From positions 62,001 through 126,000 of the forward strand of contig NZ_SOFP01000009.1 of the NCBI RefSeq assembly GCF_004402785.1: DNA of 64,000 nucleotides, in the 5' to 3' direction. This stretch comes from Cryobacterium algoritolerans (lineage in GTDB: Bacteria; Actinomycetota; Actinomycetes; Actinomycetales; Microbacteriaceae). This document shows, piece after piece, positions 50,373 to 59,074 of the stretch (positions are counted from its first letter, which is position 1; every line of letters begins with the position of its first letter). A program made the translations under genes and the position numbers. The notes beneath the pieces were generated by a model. That model searched no databases, was not told the DNA's origin, and was given only the letters and a program-made list of their open reading frames with translations.

Positions 50373-51806
50373 TCAGCCGATATAGCTCATCACGTGTTTG
50401 ATCCGGGTGTAGTCCTCGAGCCCGTACATCGAGAGGTCCTTGCCGTAACCGGAGTGTTTGAACCCGCCGTGCGGCATCTCGGCGACGAGCGGAATGTGCG
50501 TGTTGATCCAGACGCAGCCGAAGGAGAGCCGTTTGGCCGTACGCATCGCGGTGGCGTGGTCCCTGGTCCAGACCGAGGAGGCAAGGCCATACTGCACGTC
50601 GTTCGCCCAGGCGAGCGCCTCTGCCTCGTCGGTGAACTTCTGCGCGGTGATCACCGGGCCGAAAAACTCCTCCTGCACGGCCTCGTCGGCCTGGCGCAGG
50701 TTGGCGACGATGGTCGCCTCGTGAAAGTAGCCCACGCGGCCCTGGCGGTGCCCGCCGAGGACGATCTCGGCGTGGTCGGGCAGTCGGTCGATCACGGCCT
50801 CGATCCTGGCGAGGTGGTCGGCGCTGGAGAGGGCGCCGAAGAGGATACCCTCTTCGCGCGGTCCGCCGGTGCGGGCGTTCTTCCTTGCATGGGCGGCCAG
50901 GGCGGCGACAAACTCGTCGTGGATGCCCTCCTGGACGAGCAGCCGGGTGGCAGCGGTGCAATCCTGGCCGCCGTTGTAGAACGCGGCCGCGGTGATCCCC
51001 TCGACTGCGGCCTGGATATCGGCGTCGTTGAACACGATCACCGGGGCCTTGCCGCCCAGCTCGAGGTGCACGCGCTTGAGGTCAAGGGCCGCGGTGCCGG
51101 CGACCTCCATGCCGGCGCGCACCGAACCGGTGATCGAGACCATCTGCGGCGTGCGGTCGGTGACGAGGGCGCGGCCGGTCTCACGGTTGCCGGCCACGAC
51201 GTTGAAGGTTCCGGCGGGCAGGAACTCAGCGGCGATCTCGGCCAGCAGCAGGGTGGACACCGGGGTTGAGTCGGAGGGTTTGAGCACGACCGTATTGCCG
51301 GCCGCGAGGGCAGGGGCGATCTTCCAGATCGCCATCATCATCGGGTAGTTCCACGGGGTGACCTGGCCGATCACGCCGATCGGCTCCCGCCGCACCATCG
51401 AGGTGTGGTCCTTGAGGTACTCCCCGGCCGCCTTGCCTTCGAGTACGCGTGCGGCCCCCGCGAAGAACCGCACCTGGTCGATCATCACCTCGACCTCGTC
51501 GGCGACGATTCCGGCGCGCGGCTTGCCCGTGTTCTCGCTTTCCACGTCGGCGATCTCCTCGGTGCGGGCCTCAAGGGCGTCGGCGAACCGCAGCAGTGCC
51601 AGCTGGCGCTCGCCCGGGGTCGTCTCGCCCCAGGTCTCGAAGGCCGTGGCCGCCGCGCCGAACGCGGCCGCGACATCCGCTTCGGTGGAGACGGGCGTCT
51701 GTGCGTAGATCTCTTCGGTGGCGGGGTTGATGATGTCGAGCCGGTCAGTGCCGGCGGAGTCGACATGCTGTCCGTTGACGAAGTTGCGGAGTTCGCGGAT
51801 GGGCAT
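50373..51806 (-). CDS. Aldehyde dehydrogenase (aminobutyraldehyde-type)
   Basis: 477 residues from ATG 51806, with AAAGG upstream. The NAD-dependent ALDH motifs are intact: VTPWNYPMMMAIWKIAPALA, SITGSVRAGMEV, catalytic Glu in HLELGGKAPVIVF, and nucleophile Cys in YNGGQDCTAATRLLV. GQDC rather than GQxC-T variants and the overall pattern favour 4-aminobutyraldehyde or betaine-aldehyde dehydrogenases. It would oxidise an amine-derived aldehyde; the neighbouring permease and regulator fit that. Confidence 0.85.
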   Translation of the reverse strand: MPIRELRNFVNGQHVDSAGTDRLDIINPATEEIYAQTPVSTEADVAAAFGAAATAFETWGETTPGERQLALLRFADALEARTEEIADVESENTGKPRAGIVADEVEVMIDQVRFFAGAARVLEGKAAGEYLKDHTSMVRREPIGVIGQVTPWNYPMMMAIWKIAPALAAGNTVVLKPSDSTPVSTLLLAEIAAEFLPAGTFNVVAGNRETGRALVTDRTPQMVSITGSVRAGMEVAGTAALDLKRVHLELGGKAPVIVFNDADIQAAVEGITAAAFYNGGQDCTAATRLLVQEGIHDEFVAALAAHARKNARTGGPREEGILFGALSSADHLARIEAVIDRLPDHAEIVLGGHRQGRVGYFHEATIVANLRQADEAVQEEFFGPVITAQKFTDEAEALAWANDVQYGLASSVWTRDHATAMRTAKRLSFGCVWINTHIPLVAEMPHGGFKHSGYGKDLSMYGLEDYTRIKHVMSYIG

Positions 51807-51913
51807 GGCCGGCCTTTCGGGAGTGTGGCGAGCACGGCAGTTCTGCCGTGTCGCCCGCGAGCCGGGCGGCTCGCCGTTCACGACGTTACCGTAAATCATC
51901 TGGAATGCAATGT

Positions 51914-52729
51914 TTAAATTGCGGCCAGGGCGATGCGGGTTGCGATGAGGAACGGGGTGCCGGGGCAGGGGAGCAGATCGTAGCCGTCGGCCGGATGCCG
52001 CCGGTTCGGCAGGATGTCGCCGGCCGGGAGCGTTGGCTCGGTCGAGATCACGACGCGGCCGGACTGGTTGACGAGCACGACCGGCCCCGCCAGGGCGAGG
52101 AAATGCGGCAGCAGCACCTGCTCCAGGCGCTTCACGTAGATGTCGGCACCGACGACCCCGATCATCCGCTCGCCCAGCCGCACCGGCTTGGTGAGGGTGA
52201 TGATGTAGTCGCAGGTGCAGAGCTGGTCGACGTAGGGGCCGGTCACGTGGGTCTGGTTGGTGGCCGCCGGCACCGCGTACCACTCGAGTTCGCGGAAGTC
52301 CCGAAGGTACTCGGTGTGCACCCGGGTGGCCAGGTCGAGCCGGCTGGCACCGCTCGTGTTGCCCAGCAGTGGATTCGACGCGAGCGGGCCGAGCCACCAG
52401 GCGAAGTGCGCGTCGCGGCCGTTCACGTATTGTGGGGCGGCGATGAAGCCCGCGCCGATCAGGAGGGATTCGGCGGCCGACGGGGTGTCTGCGGCGGGAG
52501 AGTCTGCAGAGGCGAGCAGCGCGGGCACCACGAGGGATTCCACGAGGATGTCGAGGTCGGCCCGGTCGGGAACGGCTGCGGCGATCTGGTCGCGCCAGTC
52601 GTCGAGGGTGCGGAACACCCGCGCGAAGATGTCGCCGACCTCGGTCGCGCAGCTGACATAGGTGGTCCGCCCGGCCGGTCGCGCCGTGGGCCTGGCCGTC
52701 TCAGGCGTCGTCGACGATGGCATCATCAC
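51914..52729 (-). CDS. Cache/PDC-type sensor domain protein without an output domain
   Basis: 271 residues. The region from about 75 to 265 has the PDC/Cache pattern: the middle includes VRLGERMIGVVGADIYVKRL and the end VVLVNQSGRVVISTEPTLPA. Unlike chemoreceptors it has no signal peptide, no membrane span and no output domain, so it probably senses a ligand in the cytoplasm. Its 5' end overlaps the GntR gene by 29 bp, so the two are coupled and may work together. Confidence 0.7.
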   Translation of the reverse strand: MMMPSSTTPETARPTARPAGRTTYVSCATEVGDIFARVFRTLDDWRDQIAAAVPDRADLDILVESLVVPALLASADSPAADTPSAAESLLIGAGFIAAPQYVNGRDAHFAWWLGPLASNPLLGNTSGASRLDLATRVHTEYLRDFRELEWYAVPAATNQTHVTGPYVDQLCTCDYIITLTKPVRLGERMIGVVGADIYVKRLEQVLLPHFLALAGPVVLVNQSGRVVISTEPTLPAGDILPNRRHPADGYDLLPCPGTPFLIATRIALAAI

Positions 52730-53477
52730 GGCGTCCTCCTCGCTCGATCCGGGCCTTCATGGTGAGGAGCCACTCGCCGAGCAATCGCACCTGATCGGCA
52801 ACAAGGGTGCGGGCTGCCTGGCCGTCGCCGTGGGTGATGGCCAGGGCGATCCGGCCGTTCAGCCCGGTGACCTGGGCGCGGGTGTCGGGGTCGCCGAGCC
52901 CGAGGAGGAGCAGGGGACCGAATTCGGCCTGGAGGCGGATTTGCTCGCGCACGAGCCGCGGGGACTGGCTGAGCACGGCGAGCTCGAGGTAGAAGCCGCC
53001 CGCGTTGGTTCGGGCGCGCGCGGTGGTCGAGAAGTCGGCGTGGAGCAGCCAGGCGTCCAGCCGTTCGGCATCGACGGCGGATGCGCGGAGGGCGGCTCGT
53101 TCGGCGCAGCCTTCGGCGATCGTGGAGAAGTAGACGGCCAGGTCCGAGAGCTCGACCTGGGCGAGGCCGCGCAGCCGGGACTGCAGCAGGGAGCCGGGCG
53201 GAGCATCCGCCTTGATCACGAAGCTGCCGCCGCCGCGCCCGCGCCGGGTCTCGACCAGGCCGGCGTCGCGTAGGATGACCAGGCCCTCGCGCACCGTGAT
53301 CAGGGCAACGCCGAAGCGGCGGGCCAGTTCCTGCTCGCTCGGGAGGCGCTCGCCCGGGGTGAGCAAGCCGAGGATGATGGCGTCGGTGAGGCGGCGCGCG
53401 ACCTGCTCGGCGCGGCCGGCCTCAATGAGCTGCGCGAAGATCGCTTCCCGGGCACCGGGTCGCAGCTGAGCCTTCAT
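52701..53477 (-). CDS. GntR/FadR-family transcriptional regulator
   Basis: 258 residues. The N-terminal winged helix (LTPGERLPSEQELARRFGVA, then TVREGLVILRDAGLVETRRG) is followed by an FCD-type helical effector domain. It is the first gene of a leftward set with the Cache protein, aldehyde dehydrogenase and VOC protein, and is the likely local regulator of amine catabolism. The 53478-53735 gap to the divergent acyl-CoA dehydrogenase holds no gene. Confidence 0.82.
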   Translation of the reverse strand: MKAQLRPGAREAIFAQLIEAGRAEQVARRLTDAIILGLLTPGERLPSEQELARRFGVALITVREGLVILRDAGLVETRRGRGGGSFVIKADAPPGSLLQSRLRGLAQVELSDLAVYFSTIAEGCAERAALRASAVDAERLDAWLLHADFSTTARARTNAGGFYLELAVLSQSPRLVREQIRLQAEFGPLLLLGLGDPDTRAQVTGLNGRIALAITHGDGQAARTLVADQVRLLGEWLLTMKARIERGGRRDDAIVDDA

Positions 53478-53735
53478 AGGCCCAATCTAGCCGACACCCA
53501 GCCGGGTGGCGGGAAGTTAATCATGCGATATAGGATCACACCAAGTCCGACCATCGCCGCTGCCCGGTGATCCGTCGTGGACCCGGGAACGAGGTGGGCG
53601 AGTGCTGCACGAGGCGCACGAGGCGCACGAGGCCCACGGACACAACGGCCCGTTGGACGGGGTGCGGGTCGCCGAGGCCCAGGACCGACCCCGGCTCCCC
53701 AGACCCCGTTCCGTTGACCTCAGTAAAGGACACTC

Positions 53736-54932
53736 GTGACCGCCTCAGGCCGCCCCACCCCGCTCGTCCACAGCCCCCTCGTGGACACCGTCTTCGCCCT
53801 GGACGACCTGCTCGAGGTCGACGAGATCGGCTGGGCGCGCAAGGCCCGCGCGTTCGCGACCAACCGCATCCTGCCCACCATCGAGCAGGACTTCGAGGAC
53901 AAGCGCTTCCGGGTGGAGCTGGTCGCCGAACTCGGCGCAGCGGGCTTCCTCGGCATGCACCTCGACGGGTACGGCTGCGCCGGCGCGGGGGCGGTGAGCT
54001 ACGGCCTGGTCTGCCTGGAACTGGAGGCCGCCGACAGCGGCTGGCGCACCTTCGTGTCCGTGCAGGGCTCGCTCGCGATGTCCGCCATCCACAAGTACGG
54101 CACCCAGGAGCAGAAGCTGCGATGGCTGCCCGGGATGGCCGCGGGCGAGCTCGTCGGCTGTTTCGCGCTCACCGAGCCCACCGGCGGCAGCGACCCGGCG
54201 GCGATGAAGACCACGGCCCGAAGGGACGGCGACGACTGGGTGCTCGACGGCTGCAAGCGCTGGATCGGCCTGGCCAGCATCGCCGACATCGCGGTGGTCT
54301 GGGCAATGACGGACGAGGGTGTGCGCGGCTTCCTCGTGCCGACCGGAACGCCGGGGTTCACGGCGACGCCGATCGACAACAAGCTCTCGATGCGCGCGTC
54401 GATCCAGTGTGACGTCGAGTTCGACGCCGTGCGCGTGCCGGGCGACGCGATCCTGCCCGGCGCCCGTGGGCTCTCCGGGCCGTTCGGTTGCCTGAACGAG
54501 GCTCGCTTCGGCATCGTCTGGGGAGCGATGGGCGCCGCCCGCAGCTGCCTGGACGCGGCGATCGGGCGCTCGCAGACTCGCGAGGTGTTCGGCAAACCGA
54601 TCGGCGCCACCCAGCTCATCCAGGCCAAGCTGGCTGACATGCTCGTCGAGTATGAGAAGGGCGTGCTGCTCGCCCTGCACCTCGGCCGGCTGAAGGAACG
54701 CGGAACGCTGACCCCGGCGCAGATCAGTGTCGGCAAGCTCAACAGTGTGCGCGAGGCGATCCTGATCGCACGCGAGGCGCGCACGATCCTCGGCGGCGAT
54801 GGAATCACCAGTGAGTTCCCGGTGATGCGCCACATGGCGAACCTCGAATCCGTGCGTACCTATGAGGGCACGGATGAGATCCATCAGCTCGTGCTGGGTC
54901 GGGCGTTGACGGGTCTGGACGCGTTTGCCTGA
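53736..54932 (+). CDS. Acyl-CoA dehydrogenase (glutaryl-CoA dehydrogenase type)
   Basis: 398 residues from GTG 53736. FAD and substrate motifs include CFALTEPTGGSDPAAMKTTA, KRWIGLASIADIAVVWA and QTREVFGKPIGATQLIQAKL, and the catalytic Glu is in RTYEGTDEIHQLVLGRALTG. The sequence layout matches the glutaryl-CoA dehydrogenase branch (lysine/tryptophan degradation), though medium-chain substrates are possible. It is divergent from the GntR gene. Confidence 0.85.
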   Translation: MTASGRPTPLVHSPLVDTVFALDDLLEVDEIGWARKARAFATNRILPTIEQDFEDKRFRVELVAELGAAGFLGMHLDGYGCAGAGAVSYGLVCLELEAADSGWRTFVSVQGSLAMSAIHKYGTQEQKLRWLPGMAAGELVGCFALTEPTGGSDPAAMKTTARRDGDDWVLDGCKRWIGLASIADIAVVWAMTDEGVRGFLVPTGTPGFTATPIDNKLSMRASIQCDVEFDAVRVPGDAILPGARGLSGPFGCLNEARFGIVWGAMGAARSCLDAAIGRSQTREVFGKPIGATQLIQAKLADMLVEYEKGVLLALHLGRLKERGTLTPAQISVGKLNSVREAILIAREARTILGGDGITSEFPVMRHMANLESVRTYEGTDEIHQLVLGRALTGLDAFA

Positions 54933-55003
54933 GGAGCGGGCATGACCACGCCGCGGCCGACCAGGGCGGGCGGCCGGCTCGTACCCGGTCGGGCCTGACC
55001 CGG

Positions 55004-55025
55004 GAAACCGGAGGTACCCGGTTTC
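55004..55025. terminator. Hairpin after the acyl-CoA dehydrogenase gene
   Basis: GAAACCGG and CCGGTTTC form an 8-bp stem with an AGGTAC loop, 72 bp after the stop. It may also lie in the 5' region of the next GntR gene. Confidence 0.5.
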
Positions 55026-55082
55026 GGTTGTGCCATAGTGAGGTTCTAGCATTGTGCGACTTGGGGGCGACTTGGGGGCGAC

Positions 55083-55739
55083 GTGGCGGTGACGGGGGGT
55101 CAGGCCACGTACGCGACCCTGCGCGGACGCATCCTCTCCGGCGACCTGCCGGCCAACGCGACCCTGCGCGAGGCCGCGCTGGCCGAGGGACTCGGGGTCA
55201 GTCGGACTCCCGTGCGCGAGGCCCTGCGCCGGCTCGACGAGGCCGGCCTGGTCGAATTCGTGCCCAATCGTGGGGCGACCGTCGTCGCCTGGACCGCCGA
55301 TGCGCTCCGGGAGACGTACTTCCTCCGGGCGACCCTGGAGAGCCGGGCGGCCGGGCTCGCGGCGGCGCTGATCGGGTCGGCAGACCTCGAGCGGCTCGCG
55401 GTGCTGATCGAGCAGATGGAGGAGTTCGTGCGGGCGAGCGACGACGCGGGGATCTCACGGCTCAGCGAGCTCAACGCCGAGTTCCACCACATCGTCGTGG
55501 CCGCGTCCCAGAGCAGCCAGCTGATCGCGCTCGCCGCATCCGTCACCCGGGTTCCCATGATGAGCAGCTACTTCCGCCGTGACGGGGGGCACTTCCGGGC
55601 GGTCAGCAACCACCACCATCGCGACATTCTCACCGCCCTGGGTTCTGGCGACACGCTCTGGGCCGAGGTCGCGATGCGCTCGCACATCCTCGCAGCGCGG
55701 AATTCGGTCGCGCCGACGGTCGCCGACGTCGACCGGTAG
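55083..55739 (+). CDS. GntR-family regulator with FCD domain
   Basis: 218 residues from GTG 55083. The winged helix is GLGVSRTPVREALRRLDEAG with NRGATVVAW after it; the FCD domain carries the metal-binding pattern NAEFHHIVV, SNHHHRDIL and RSHILAAR. It responds to a carboxylate or acyl ligand. The upstream DNA repeats GCGACTTGGGG twice just before the start, a possible own operator. Confidence 0.8.
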   Translation: MAVTGGQATYATLRGRILSGDLPANATLREAALAEGLGVSRTPVREALRRLDEAGLVEFVPNRGATVVAWTADALRETYFLRATLESRAAGLAAALIGSADLERLAVLIEQMEEFVRASDDAGISRLSELNAEFHHIVVAASQSSQLIALAASVTRVPMMSSYFRRDGGHFRAVSNHHHRDILTALGSGDTLWAEVAMRSHILAARNSVAPTVADVDR

Positions 55740-55764
55740 CCGCGACCGCCGAGGGGTGACCCGC

Positions 55765-56490
55765 TCAGGTTCGCCCGAGCAGGGCCCTGGTCAACGGATG
55801 CTGCGGTGCGGCCAGGATCTCGGCCGTCGAACCCTGTTCCACGATGCGTCCGGCGTCGAGCACGGCCACCCGGTCGCAGACCGATGCGACGACCGAGAAG
55901 TCAGCCGAGCCGATGATGACGGTGCGCCCCGCGCGACGCGCGGCAAGGAACGCCAGGACGGCCGTCTGGTCTGCGGGCTCCCGCTCGCTCAACTGATCAT
56001 CGAAACCGAGCAATTCCGGATCGTCCGCCGGCGCGTGCGACGAAGCCCGGACCGAGGCAAGGAGGCCGCCGGCCCGGCGCTCGGCCCGGCGCTCGGCCCG
56101 GCGTCCGACCGCGACACCCGGTGTCGCGGCGGCCAGGAGTGACCCCAGTCTCGGCCAGTGAGTGCGGCCGAACCAACGCCGACGCCGACCGACCAGCTCG
56201 CGACCGTTGAACAGGATCGAACCGGAGTGGATCACGGCCGGTGGCGCGAGCATTCCGGCGATCACGAGGGTGAGTTCAGAGCGGCCGGATTCCGTGTCGC
56301 CGACCAGGCCGAGCGTCTCGCCGTGACCGACGGAGAGGGAGAACCCCTCGTCCGGCCATGGATCCGCGCCGCCGGTCAGCGAAAGCCGCAGGCCGCGCAC
56401 GTCGAGCAGCGCCGAGGCGCGGAAGCCATGGGACGGAACGGGGTCGTCGCAGGGTCGTCGCAGGGTCGCGGCTCCTCGTGAGAGGCTCAT
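55765..56490 (-). CDS. Degenerate oligopeptide-type ABC ATPase
   Basis: 241 residues. The N-terminal part follows DppD/OppD ATPases (LLDVRGLRLSLTGG start, then GETLGLVGDTESGRSELTLV), but Walker A has Arg in place of the essential Lys. The LSGGQ signature and Walker B are gone; where they should be there is an insertion made of RRAERRAERRAG from a 12-bp tandem repeat. The C-terminus (VASVCDRVAVLDAGRIVEQG, then AAPQHPLTRALLGRT) is family-like. No permease or binding protein is nearby. It may be a decaying gene or a non-hydrolysing relic. Confidence 0.55.
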   Translation of the reverse strand: MSLSRGAATLRRPCDDPVPSHGFRASALLDVRGLRLSLTGGADPWPDEGFSLSVGHGETLGLVGDTESGRSELTLVIAGMLAPPAVIHSGSILFNGRELVGRRRRWFGRTHWPRLGSLLAAATPGVAVGRRAERRAERRAGGLLASVRASSHAPADDPELLGFDDQLSEREPADQTAVLAFLAARRAGRTVIIGSADFSVVASVCDRVAVLDAGRIVEQGSTAEILAAPQHPLTRALLGRT

Positions 56491-56785
56491 TCGATGTCCC
56501 CCACGCGGGCTGCAGCGAGTTCACGGCGGCGCCTTCGGGTTGGACTGCGGGTGGGTGTGCGGCCGGGTCGTGCGGGGCCGCCGTGCCGCGGGCCGTGAGG
56601 AGGCTCTACGAGAGAAGAAGGACGAACAGATTCGGGTGGCGTCACTGTATGCAATCAAGGCGCCCGGCGGGGCGGAAAGGCCGGGAATTACGGCGTTTGG
56701 ACCCGAACCGGGGGAGTGGTTGTATGCAGCTTTGATGACATGTTCGGGAAACATTCCGGCAACACACGGCGGCTACGCTCCCAGC

Positions 56786-57507
56786 ATGGTTGACCTGTTC
56801 ACGGGCTATGGCGCTACCGCGGCACTTCGGGCCAAACCTGGTGCTCCCGGCGCCCGGGACGAGATGTTCCCTGACCTCTTCTCGCTCACACCGGTCGAAG
56901 CCCGCGCTGCGTGGCTACGGCCCTCCGGCCGCCGTGCACGACGGGGTCATCCCGGCGGCGCCCGGTCGGGGACTACCCGAACAAGCGGCTCCGGGCCCTC
57001 CGCGCCTCCGCCCCGGCCGGGACGGACGACCCCAACGTGGTGGTGCTCACCCCCGGCGTGTTCAACTCGGCCTACTTCGAGCACACCCCGCTGGCTCGGC
57101 TGATGGGCGTCGACAAGCTCGGCGAGGTCGTGGTCGAGCCCGTCGATGACTCGGGCGGTCAGGGGATCCTGGTGGGGCCGGCGGCATCCGCGGCCGAACT
57201 GGAGAACCTGTGGAAGCAACTCGTCCGAGCCCCCCGCGGCCGGATAGCCCAGCCCGTTGCGCAACTGTCAACCACCCCCACCTTCGTCGCTGACGGCCTG
57301 TGCCCGCGGCACGCCGACCTGCGCCCGTTCGCCGTGAACGATGGCACCGACGTTGGTGTGCTGCCCGGCCTCCTCACCCGGGTCGCGCTGGCGGAGGGCG
57401 AACTCGTCGTCAACTCCAGCCAGGGCAAACCGTTCAAGGACAACGAACACCAGCAACAGCAGGCGTGTGCGCGACCTGTAGGGGAGAGGAAGGTCCAGGA
57501 ATGTTGA
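56786..57507 (+). pseudogene. Circularly permuted ATP-grasp protein, broken
   Basis: The N-terminus begins at ATG 56786 (MVDLFTGYGATAALRAKPGA), but homology breaks near 56950 and a C-terminal part continues in another frame: [58 protein letters not shown] and [10 protein letters not shown]. The family is about 480-500 residues; here most of the middle, including ATP-grasp residues and the VEGRDL-type segment, is deleted. The last codons run into the start of the alpha-E gene. Confidence 0.7.
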
Positions 57508-58430
57508 GCCGTATCGCGGAAAGCCTGTTCTGGATCGGACGCTACATTGAGCGCAGCGACGGCACGGCCAGGATCCTGGACGCGCACCTGCAGCTTCTGC
57601 TCGAAGACCCGTGGATCGAGGAGAGCATCGCCTGCAAGTCGTTGTTGCACCTGATGGGTAGCGACGTTCCGCCCGACCGGCTGCTCACCCGCACGGATGT
57701 GCTCGCGACGCTGGCCGTGGACCGCGCGCATCCGGCCTCGATCGCCTACTCGGTCAAGGCGGCCAGGGAGAACGCGCGGCGGGCCAGGGAGATCGTGCCC
57801 ACCGAACTGTGGGAGTGCCTGAACACGACCAGCGCCAGGATGCCGCGCAAGGTGGCGAGCGAGAAAACCCATGACTTCTTCGGCTGGGTGCGCGAACGCG
57901 CCGCGCTCGCCGTGGGAATCGTGGAGTCCGGGGTCAGCCGTGACGAGGCCTGGCACTTCTTCAACCTCGGCCGCAGCCTCGAGCAGGCGGACATGACCGC
58001 CCGGCTGCTGGCAACCCGGTCGTTGACCGAGACGAGCGGGCCGTCCTGGACCAGGATCCTGCGCTCCTGCGGCGCCTACGAATCGTACCTGCGCACCTAC
58101 CCCGGCGTGCCGTCGGCGCGGAATGCGGCTGAGTTCCTGCTGCTGGACCGGTTGTTCCCGCGGTCGATCGTGTTCTCCGTGTCCCGGGCCGAGCAGTGCC
58201 TGCGCGAGATGGAGCCTCGCACGGACCGGGTCGGCGTGTCCGATCGGGCGCAACGGGTGCTGGGGCAGATCCGCAGCCAGCTCGAGTACCGGCCGATCAT
58301 GGACATCCTCAATGATCTGCCGCACCAGATGGACATCGTGCAGGAGGCCACGAGCACGGCCTCGGAGGCCATCGGCGAACGGTACTTCCCGACCAGCATC
58401 GTGCCGACCTGGACAGGGGAAGTCTCGTGA
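57501..58430 (+). CDS. Alpha-E domain protein (DUF403)
   Basis: 309 residues, apparently intact, from ATG 57501 with GGAAGGTCCAGGA upstream. It begins [20 protein letters not shown], the alpha-E signature, and includes [20 protein letters not shown]. These all-helical proteins are normally encoded between a circularly permuted ATP-grasp protein and a transglutaminase-like protease and are thought to belong to a peptide-ligating or peptide-tagging system. Both neighbours are broken here, so its role is doubtful. Confidence 0.82.
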   Translation: MLSRIAESLFWIGRYIERSDGTARILDAHLQLLLEDPWIEESIACKSLLHLMGSDVPPDRLLTRTDVLATLAVDRAHPASIAYSVKAARENARRAREIVPTELWECLNTTSARMPRKVASEKTHDFFGWVRERAALAVGIVESGVSRDEAWHFFNLGRSLEQADMTARLLATRSLTETSGPSWTRILRSCGAYESYLRTYPGVPSARNAAEFLLLDRLFPRSIVFSVSRAEQCLREMEPRTDRVGVSDRAQRVLGQIRSQLEYRPIMDILNDLPHQMDIVQEATSTASEAIGERYFPTSIVPTWTGEVS

Positions 58431-58966
58431 ATCGGCTCCGGATCCGGAACCGCACCGGCTACCGTTCACCGGGGCGAGGTGGTTGCCTCCTGCAACGAGG
58501 CCAGGATGCTGCCGGTCAGCTCCCCCCGAGCAAAACCGGTGTTGTACTCCAACCTCGAGATCTCCTCGGTGTCGAGCAACCGCCCCTGCGTCGACCACTG
58601 GGGCACCCAGTTCTCGTCGTTCGAGGTGCTCACCCTCGCTCGGCGCGCTCCGGTCGGTCGGTATCCCCGCCCGCTACGTGTCGGGATACCTGCACCCCCG
58701 GCCGGATGCCGGGATCGGCGTGACCGTGACAGTGAGACCGTGACCGTGACCGGCGAGTCCCACTCCTGGGTCGAGTGGCTCTGCGGCGACTGGCGCGGCT
58801 TCGACCTGACCAACTCGATTGGATCGGCGACCGCCATGGCTCGGTCTGCCGCGGCCGCGACGTGCCGCCGCTCCGCGGCGTGTTCGCCGGCCCGTTCGCC
58901 GGCCCGTTCGCCGGCCCGTTCGGCTCCGAACTCTTCGTCAGGGTGGAGATCACCCGGGACCCCTGA
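58427..58966 (+). pseudogene. Transglutaminase-like protein, frameshifted
   Basis: Family segments occur in order but in three frames: [15 protein letters not shown], then VVASCNEARMLPVSSPRAKP and WGTQFSSFEVL, then RSVGIPARYVSGYLHPRPDA, then SHSWVEWLCGDWRGFDLTNS, and the end GRDVPPLRGVF...ELFVRVEITRDP. The central region between FEVL and the Cys-containing RSVGIPARYVSGY motif is deleted. The end has a 12-bp repeat (TTCGCCGGCCCG x3) giving FAGPFAGPFAGP. Not functional. Confidence 0.72.
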
Positions 58967-59074
58967 CCCGGCATCCCAGAGGCTGCGCCGCCTGACCCTC
59001 ACCGTTCCGGTCGAGGGTGCCCGTCCGGCCGGGCCCACTCGACGGGAACGGGGATCCTGGGCGGCCGGCCGGTG

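Noticed and set aside
53745-55052. 435-residue minus-strand frame opposite the acyl-CoA dehydrogenase
   Set aside because: Antisense shadow of a well-supported enzyme gene.
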